Assembly: GCA_000827265.1 (NCBI GenBank)
Contig: KN834764.1
Coordinates: 726,837-790,836, forward strand
Source of the DNA: Collybiopsis luxurians FD-317 M1
Lineage: Eukaryota; Basidiomycota; Agaricomycetes; Agaricales; Omphalotaceae
Direction: 5' to 3'
Length of the DNA stretch: 64,000 bases
The notes under the pieces were generated by a model, which did no database searches, had not been told where the DNA came from, and saw nothing but the letters and a program-made list of their open reading frames with translations. Each line of letters opens with the position of its first letter. The stretch's first letter is position 1. Below are positions 57,201 to 64,000 of this stretch, piece by piece. The position numbers and the translations under genes are program-made.

Positions 57201-58778
57201 TTGAAAGTTTGGAATTTTCAGAAACAAGTTGAGGAGGAATTTTATGGCCACACTGACTTGGTTAATAATGTTACATTTTCATCTGATGGTCAATATATGG
57301 CATCTGCTTCTAGAGATGGAACATTGAGAATTTGGAGGACTGGAACTGGGGATCTACACAATGGTCACATTGATAGAGTTTCTTCAGTTGCATATTCACC
57401 TGATAGTCAATATATAGTATCTGGCTCTGATGATAACACAGTCAGAATTTGGAATGCCCAAACAGGACAACAGGTTTGGGAGATCAAAGGCCACACTAAT
57501 CGAGTCTGGTCAGTGGCATATTCACCTAATGGCCAATATGTAGTTTCTGGCTCTGCAGATAAGACAGCCAGAATATGGAATGTACGAACAGGAAAGCAGA
57601 TTGGATGGTCTTTTGAAGGTCATACTGATTCAGTTCGCTCAGTGGCATTCTCTCCTAATGGTCAGTATATAGTGTCTGGCTCTCATGACCGTACAGTGAG
57701 AATTTGGAATGTCCAGACAGGGCAGCAAGTTGGGTTGCCACTTACAGGCCATGCTAATTGGGTTTTCTCAGTGGCATACTTGGTTGATGGTCAGTATGTC
57801 ATATCTGGTTCACATGATAGGCGAATGAGAATTTGGAATTCTCAATCAAGACAGCTGGTCAGAGAATGGGATCCACTAAAAGGCCAAACTAATTTGATTT
57901 CAGTGGCTTATTCACCTGATGGAAAATATGTGGCATGTGGCTCTGCTGATGACACAGCAACAATTTGGGATTTGCAGATGGGACAGCAGGTTTTAGAGTT
58001 GCATGATAAGGGAAATGACAGGTTTGAATCAATTGCATTTTCACCTGATGGTCAACATTTGGTTTCCGGTGCTTATGGGATGACAATTCAAATCTGGAGT
58101 GCTCTAACAGGCTACAAAGTTGGTAAGCCACTCCAAGGCCGAGCTGATCGAATTGACTCAGTAGCATATTCACCCGATGGACAATATGTAGTATCTGGCT
58201 CTTCAGATAACACCATCAGAATTTGGGATATTCCAAGAGGGCAGCAGAATGAGCCAATGACAGGTTATACTCAAGGTGTTATTAACTTGGAAGCACATCT
58301 TAAGGGTAAGAATTATAGGATATCTGGCCTTGAGGTAGGCATTGTAAGGGGGGATGGTTGGCAGACCAGCCAGCCTTATGATTTACCGCCACTACCCTCT
58401 ACTAGAACTCAACGGCTACTCCGAGGTGCTATACAACAAGATGCCATTGATGCTCTTATGGGTTCAAGGCCCTTGAATAATTACCAGCACTTTCCAATTC
58501 CAGTGCAACTTCCCTCTACAGGTTTTATTACTCAGTCAGACTGCAATGTGTGTCTTCCTCCGGGCATTGCATCTGGTTACATTAATGAAAATGGTTGGCT
58601 TTGTTCAGAAGATGGACAACTCATTATTTGGATTCCCTCCTGGATGAGAGCAGGATTCAGGGATAAACGCCAGACTCTAACCATTCCTGCTGATGGCCCA
58701 GACTGTGCTATCTCTGTTGATTGGAAAAATTTTGCTTATGGGACTCAATGGACTAAATGCTGGGCCCAGTATGAATAA
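54261..58778 (+). CDS. NACHT-WD40 protein (fungal NLR-like)
   Basis: Four exons (54261-54357, 54408-54518, 54583-56099, 56157-58778) give 1,448 residues. The short N-terminal part includes MLSGASNFRVQGSTFMAAAR, a motif like those before the NTPase in agaricomycete NLRs. The NACHT domain has Walker A WIHGLAGSGKSAIA (about residue 122) and Walker B TVIIIDGLDEW (about 222), followed by VVVTSRLND. From about residue 657 to 1273 there are some 14 to 15 WD40 repeats of the SVAYSPDGQYVVSGSxDxTxRIW type, enough for two seven-bladed propellers; the second repeat is damaged. The C-terminus has the basidiomycete tail NENGWLCSEDGQLIIWIP and DWKNFAYGTQWTKCW. By family such proteins are thought to sense non-self or damage. 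Codons are clearly richer in A/T than in neighbouring genes. Confidence 0.9.
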
Positions 58779-60857
58779 AAAATGAGTGTGTTTTTTTTGT
58801 TTAAAGGAAATCATATTTTTACAAGTCCAGAATGAAATGGAGGAGTCATCTTGCAGCGGACTTGTCCACTTTCCCACGGTTCTCATGTTCTCTTTATATC
58901 AATTTTTTTCCCCATCTTTGGGCATGTCACTTTGTTTGTGACACTTGTTATGTGTGTGACCTTCTTGACCATCATGTTCTGCTTCCCTTCCATGCCCATC
59001 TGATGTTTTTTTGTTTCTTTCTCATATTCTTCCTTTTATTTATTTGTTTGCTTTAGATGTCCCTCATTTGTAGCCCTCATTGAGCTGTGTGCTTTTTTAC
59101 CTCTATGTTTGGCTCTCCATTTCCAACTTTTCTCTTATCATCATCACAATATTTTTACTCAATCCAGCCCTCTTATGATTTTGCTTGAAACTTGGTAGAA
59201 ATGGTGATTTCTATCATAGAATTTCTACATCTAAATTCTGAGCTGTCTGGTTCTCTTTTTCTATGTCAGCATCCCTCATATAGCCAGCAACACTGTTTTC
59301 TTCACTGCAAGCTTTTTCCCACAACTCCTTTTCTTTCCCATGGGTAATCTGCACCAGTGGATCACTCAAAGCTACTGCACACTATGACTGGCTCAATTTT
59401 TTTTGACCGTGATTATTACTGTAAATAGATTTGAAATAAATTACTATTTTTGCCCCAAAAAATGCTGAAAATTCAGAGCCTTTTTGCTCTGTATTATAAT
59501 TCAGGAAGAGATAACAATTAAGGCTGAATTTGACTCAAAAAAATTGAATATTCCTTTTTAATTCCCACTGATAAAAGACAATGATTTCGGCCATAAAAGC
59601 TTTACAATTACCTTTGTTATTAAAGCTAGATTTCGCTGGTCATTACATTCTTTTTATGGTTGAAAAAAGCTTTGAACTTCTTGCCTTGTTTTAATCATAA
59701 GACAATTATAATTACAGCTGGGGAAACACAGTGGGCAAGTCCAGCCCTGGAATCAGCGGGAAGTGATTACTCCATCTTAATGTCACGCAGTAACACTGGT
59801 TGTCACACCGGAATCGCTGCGGGTCACACCTTATTTGAGCATAGTTTCATCATCATTAGCTGATTCTTTGTCAATTACTAAACCTCCCAATTTACTGCTT
59901 GAACCTCTTTGAGCCCAGCTGACAACCAGCTCAAGTATTGGATGGTGGGGACTGGAAGCTACAAGGTTGGATGAAATTGGCTGAAGTATTCTTGATAAGC
60001 CATAAAGCAGACTCTGCATGCACCATGAAAGAAATTGTCCAGATGGTTAACCTGTCCCTTTTTCATTTCCTCTCTGGCCAGTCTTCTTGATATTTATTCT
60101 CTGTAGGTCTCTGTTTATGTCTTTTCAAACTAGATTTTTTAAAAAATAAATTATAATTACAATCTGCTATTTTTTCCTCTCCCCCCTTGTACCGCCTGTT
60201 TATTTATTTTCCTCTCTCTCACACACACACTTTTTGTCACATCTATATATTTAATCAAGCAAATTCTCCACCTTCTCTTCTCCCCACCCCCTCTCAATGT
60301 TTGAGACAGTTATGTGCATATGCCTTGCTCCATTTTTTCTTTCCTGCTGAACCTGATTGCCAAACAGTGCAAGCTCAAGCTTTGATTACAATTCATTGAG
60401 AAGTTATACCAGATCTTCTATATCTAATGACCACTCCCTTTCTCATGGCAAAAACTTGGTGTTCATACTTTATTCTCACCAAGGCATCGGCCAATGCAGA
60501 CTTCCTCCTTTAGTCGCAATCCTCAATCACAAGTTTATGTTCAACTTCCTTCCAATGTTATGCCATTTGGTGTTGTGTGCAGGACTATGGTAGGACTTAG
60601 GAAGTATGGTGGGTGAACTAGATTAAAATAGATCAAATTTAAATGAATATACAAACGAAGGTAATGGTGGTAATGAGTGTAAGTACCTAGATCAAATATA
60701 AATGAATATACACTAGGTAAGCTAGTAAAATGCCTGGTATATGCTGTATATAAATATAAACTCACAACAAAGGTGGTAGTCTCATATGTGTAATGTAGAT
60801 AGTACTAGAGGTAGAAGGTAAAGAAGAAGAAAGCGAAAAAGGGAAACCGGTTCGTAA
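58779..60857. other. AT-rich non-coding tract
   Basis: T-rich DNA with no recognisable gene follows the NACHT-WD40 stop codon. It includes a CACACACAC run at about 60222-60230 and several AT patches. Its base composition matches that of the NACHT-WD40 gene and differs from the DyP region. Confidence 0.45.
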
Positions 60858-60860
60858 CTA

Positions 60861-61116
60861 CAGTGGACGCAGAAAAAGATGTCACTTCCAAATATGGAAG
60901 GGCCGTTCCCACCTGCGCTCCAACAGTGCTCCAGCCTACTACTTCGACCATAAACTGACCACGGTAAGCTGTAAATACCCCGTGACCACTGCTTGAATTT
61001 TACATTGGACAAAATCAACAGACTGGGATTGGACAAGCCAAAAAAAATTAAGCACAACCTCCAGAATTTGGGGGTTACCATATAAGGCAGTGACCTTTTT
61101 TTTTCTGCGTCCACTG
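60861..61116. mobile_element. MITE with Tc1/mariner- or pogo-like ends
   Basis: The ends are perfect inverted repeats starting CAGTGGACGCAGAAAAA, with imperfect pairing continuing inward for about 20 more bases (GTCACT and TATGG are shared). The element is 256 bp, and TA stands directly outside each end (60859-60860, 61117-61118), the target duplication of the Tc1/mariner superfamily, including Fot1/pogo. It has no transposase, so it is non-autonomous. Confidence 0.78.
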
Positions 61117-61118
61117 TA

Positions 61119-62646
61119 GAGATCAGCGGCATATTACAAATCAAATACTGAATACAGTAACAATGAAAAGTGTCCGTTAGGGGTATATAAACATTGAACA
61201 GTGCATACATTAACATCTGGTAATATTGATAAATGTAGTTGGCTCCATTCACAGGATGGAGAGTTCATTCTCTAGCTGCCTCCTTGGATGAGGCCGGGCC
61301 CGGGGTGATAAATGTTAAATTTCAACCATTCCTACTAATGCCAAAAATTTTGCTCTTTCAGTAAACTGGGAAAATTTTGTCCATAGAAATCAATGGACTG
61401 GCGGTTGGGGCCCCATGTGAGTAGCAATATCAAGTAAGTTACCAATTTGTTCAAAGAAAAACATCACTTAACTAAGGTAAAGTGTTACCTTTTGATTCCC
61501 GACATTGTCATTCCTGACATGATTGATTTTTACAACTTTTACTTACCTTGACATTTTGATAATCTCTGAAGTTGAACAAGTTGGTATTATTTTTGCATAG
61601 TAAATCTGTTTTGCTCCATATTGTCATTTCCTTCCATGACCTTCTCAGCCATCCCGGAATGCTCTCAATTTTAGTAACTTTTCAGTCTTGGAAAGTTGGA
61701 TTATACCACCTAATGCATGTGCTGATTTAAACTTCCAAATCATTCTTACCATATTCATTGTTTCAGGTATTTGATATATCACTGTATAAGTTGGTTCTTT
61801 GAAAGGAATTGCTGGAAAATAAGTTGTTGCTGCATGGTCAACATGAACAGGCTCAGGAGGAACTTGAGAGCTTAAGCAGATAAGTTCTTTCCAGGTTGTC
61901 AACACTCAAGACCATGTCACAGTGTGTTGACAGTGTGAGCAGCAATCGAGGATTCAATCATTGCTAAGGATGGCGCGCACGCGGAAGTGCTCCCTCCGGT
62001 TGAGAAGAATCAGTACACATGAACTTCCCGTAGTCATTGATGCATCTGCTAGCGGCAAGCACAGGTAGACTGCGCCATGATACAGCACTGATGAAGAAGA
62101 TTGATGGAGAAAGACTACGAAAAGAGCCACACAGATGTCACCTGCTTGCAAACATTGCTCTTTCAGAGAAAGATTTCACACCCCTCAGAGGTTTGGCAGG
62201 TGTTGCTATAGTGACTGAGGAAAAATTATGGCAGACTCAACCTGCCTTACAAAAATGCTCAATTTTGAATCACAAAGCAGTGGGAACTGGATTTCATTCC
62301 AGATGCGGGTGAATGGGTAGAGCGGAGATGATGCCAAAGCATATTTTAATAATGTTAGTTATCGAATGCTGATTGGCAGAGCGGATTTCAGTCCTTGCGA
62401 ACATTATATTCACCTCAGCAATACACTGAGAAGGCAAGACGGAATGGTAAGAGAAGCTGAAACAGGTTTCCAACTAAGCGCTGTCAACACCACATTTCCG
62501 AAAGTGCTATCAAATGCATGCTGGATCCCTGCAACAAGTTTCTTTCCTATAAATACCTGCGAAAACTGCGACTAGTGATAAGAAATCAAACGACAATGTT
62601 TCGCCAACACAAACAGTTCATTATATGCTTTTCAACTCTTTCTACA
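61119..62646. other. AT-rich region with relic fragments
   Basis: It holds the tail relic of a NACHT-WD40 gene (61333-61425) and a minus-strand coding-like frame at 61645-61905 (VPPEPVHVDHAATTYFPAIP, YTVIYQIPETMNMVRMIWKF) whose family I do not recognise. The remainder shows nothing assignable. Confidence 0.4.
61333..61425 (+). pseudogene. C-terminal relic of a second NACHT-WD40 gene
   Basis: The plus strand reads IPTNAKNFALSVNWENFVHR and NQWTGGWGPM followed by a stop. This aligns with the end of the intact protein (IPADGPDCAISVDWKNFAYG, TQWTKCWAQYE). No WD repeats precede it, so only the last 31 codons remain. Confidence 0.7.
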
Positions 62647-63786
62647 TCAGACACTGCATTTAGCAACATTTCCTGCGGCACTGCAGGCTGAGTTGAATTG
62701 AGACTCAGTAAATGTGGTCGAATTGAAGTAGAGCTTGATGTATTGCACTGTGGCAATGGCATTAGCGGTTGGAGGGCCCTTGGAGAATTGAGGGTCTCCA
62801 TTTGACCAGACATTGAGGATGATTTCTGAGCTCTGCGTTGGAACGTTTTTCGTGATGGTCTGCATAAAATGTTCAGCAAAGTACAGCAAAAAGTACTGAA
62901 TAGATATACAGCTTCTAGTGCTGAGTTATAGTAGTAGTTGGTCGCTCCTGAAAGCCAATCGAAGCGGTGCTCCCCGAATGCACTAATTTAAAGATCGTAA
63001 GATAAATTAATATTAGGAAGCAGGAGACCTGAGGACACACGTAAAGTCAGCACCGCTAATCACGACATCTTTGTGCGCATTTGGATCAACATTTCCGTTG
63101 ACTGTTCCCGGTTGGTTGGTGTAGTAGACATGTTGGAAGTAGTTGGTATCAGAAGAGAGGAATTCAATATCCTGTTCTTGGGTATCGGATATAAAGGAGA
63201 AAAAGCCTAAAAATCTTCAACACCACATTGAATAAACAGGGAAAGAAAATTCCGTACCAAACACAACCCCAGGAACAGTTGGAACAACGGCTCGCATACG
63301 GAAGGTCCCGTGAAGAATGTCTTTCCGCTGCGTGAATATTTCTCCACAATTGACATTGCTTGCACCTGCTGTGAACTGGGAGTTGTCAGATACAGGATCG
63401 TGACATGCAAACACAATAACTCACAGCGCTAGCCTGAATTCCAAGGGCGTCGTTGTGCTGGAACACATTCGCGGATGTGTACTTCAAAAGATCGAGTCAT
63501 TAATCAAGTAATATTGTTTTTAGGTGGGGGGACAGACCTGGATGTTCGCAGTTGCAGTCCCAGATTGGGGCTCATTGTCGGTTGCCACAATCCAGTCGTT
63601 GCCTAGAGCAGCAATGGCGCCAGCAGCTTGAGTGAAATCCGTCGTAATAGCTTCTCTCCAAACATGGCCTTGATCATCCACGTATCCACAGGCACAGCTA
63701 GCACGCTTAGATGTGGCGGCAGCCTTGATCGTACCGATGAAAGTTGCCGCAAGGATGAATCTCCTGAAAAGTTCTCTGGGGAACAT
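62647..63786 (-). CDS. secreted glycoside hydrolase family 16 protein
   Basis: Six exons on the minus strand (63538-63786, 63425-63481, 63258-63375, 63041-63206, 62910-62982, 62647-62859) give 291 residues. A signal peptide (MFPRELFRRFILAATFIGTI, KA) is followed by a Cys-containing segment (SCACGYVDDQGHVWREAI). The GH16 catalytic motif ExDxxE is seen in ISDTQEQDIEFLSSDTNYFQ (Glu152, Asp154, Glu156), followed by HVYYTNQPGTVNG, FGEHRFDWLSGATNYYYNSA and EIILNVWSNGDPQFSKGPPT. The C-terminus has two Cys (SACSAAGNVAKCSV). GH16 enzymes of fungi cut or transfer beta-glucans in cell walls; which linkage is used cannot be told. An alternative acceptor at exon 3 would shift the frame; the CCCAG before TTCACAGC keeps it. 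Confidence 0.88.
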
Positions 63787-64000
63787 CGCGAGAGCGAAGG
63801 TAAAGCGAGGCGAAGAGTAAGGTTTGCAGCAAAGAAGAGACGCCCTTATGTACTAAGGATCTTGGCTCCATCTGGAAAGGGTTCGATCGAGTCTCAATTG
63901 CAAAATGAAACTCGCCGTGATGCACGAACTTCGAATTTGATTCCATTATTCATCTTCTGTACATTCACTGTCTGGCTGGGTGCATGTGCTTGCAGATGGA
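63787..64000. other. promoter region of the GH16 gene and window edge
   Basis: It holds the likely 5' leader of the minus-strand GH16 gene. No other feature was seen before the end of the window. Confidence 0.4.

Noticed and set aside
60782..61252. 156-codon minus-strand frame over the MITE
   Set aside because: It spans both ends of the MITE and flanking DNA; a chance frame, not a transposase.
1..64000. tRNA, rRNA, CRISPR, riboswitch or bacterial features
   Set aside because: No cloverleaf-type or rRNA-like sequence was noticed, and the gene structure is clearly eukaryotic. A tRNA scan was not possible by eye.

Overview
The window looks like nuclear DNA of a filamentous basidiomycete, most likely an agaricomycete. 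Genes are split by many short GT-AG introns (about 41 to 140 nt). The gene families fit that group: secreted dye-decolorizing peroxidases (DyP), a NACHT-WD40 protein with the agaricomycete-type C-terminal tail, a basidiomycete F-box family, a Dal5-like transporter and a basidiomycete multi-pass membrane protein. No tRNA, rRNA, CRISPR array or bacterial-style operon was seen. Gene models were assembled by eye from reading frames, splice signals and family conservation; nothing was checked against a database.

Layout, left half: an edge-truncated membrane protein (1-633, -); about 4 kb with no assignable gene; an alpha/beta hydrolase (5026-6164, +); an F-box protein (6989-8648, +); mannose-6-phosphate isomerase (9263-10525, +); a 12-exon MFS allantoate-permease-type transporter (12194-14384, -). 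From about 16.1 to 20.9 kb there is an old tandem duplication. Each unit carries a decayed F-box gene on the minus strand beside a plus-strand TMEM184/DUF300 gene. The first TMEM184 copy is a relic and the second (20529-23288) is intact. A two-finger GATA factor (25539-26778, +) follows, then a long repeat-rich stretch of low gene content.

Right half: a stranded piece of a MAPKKK N-terminal Ras-binding-type domain (32765-33375, +); a type II peroxiredoxin (36496-37382, +); three tandem DyP genes (40446-42607, 45915-48074, 49607-51821, +), the first two inside a roughly 4 kb segmental duplication; a magnesium-dependent phosphatase of the MDP1 type (52910-53868, -) facing a 1,448-residue NACHT-WD40 protein (54261-58778, +) across a promoter with a 28-nt perfect palindrome; an AT-rich tract with a MITE and the relic tail of another NACHT-WD40 gene; and a secreted GH16 enzyme (62647-63786, -).

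The strongest biological theme is expansion and decay: DyP genes amplified next to an NLR-like gene, and an F-box/TMEM184 pair duplicated and then largely lost. The most unusual structural observation is the chain of 11-, 4- and 4-nt microexons conserved in all three DyP genes.
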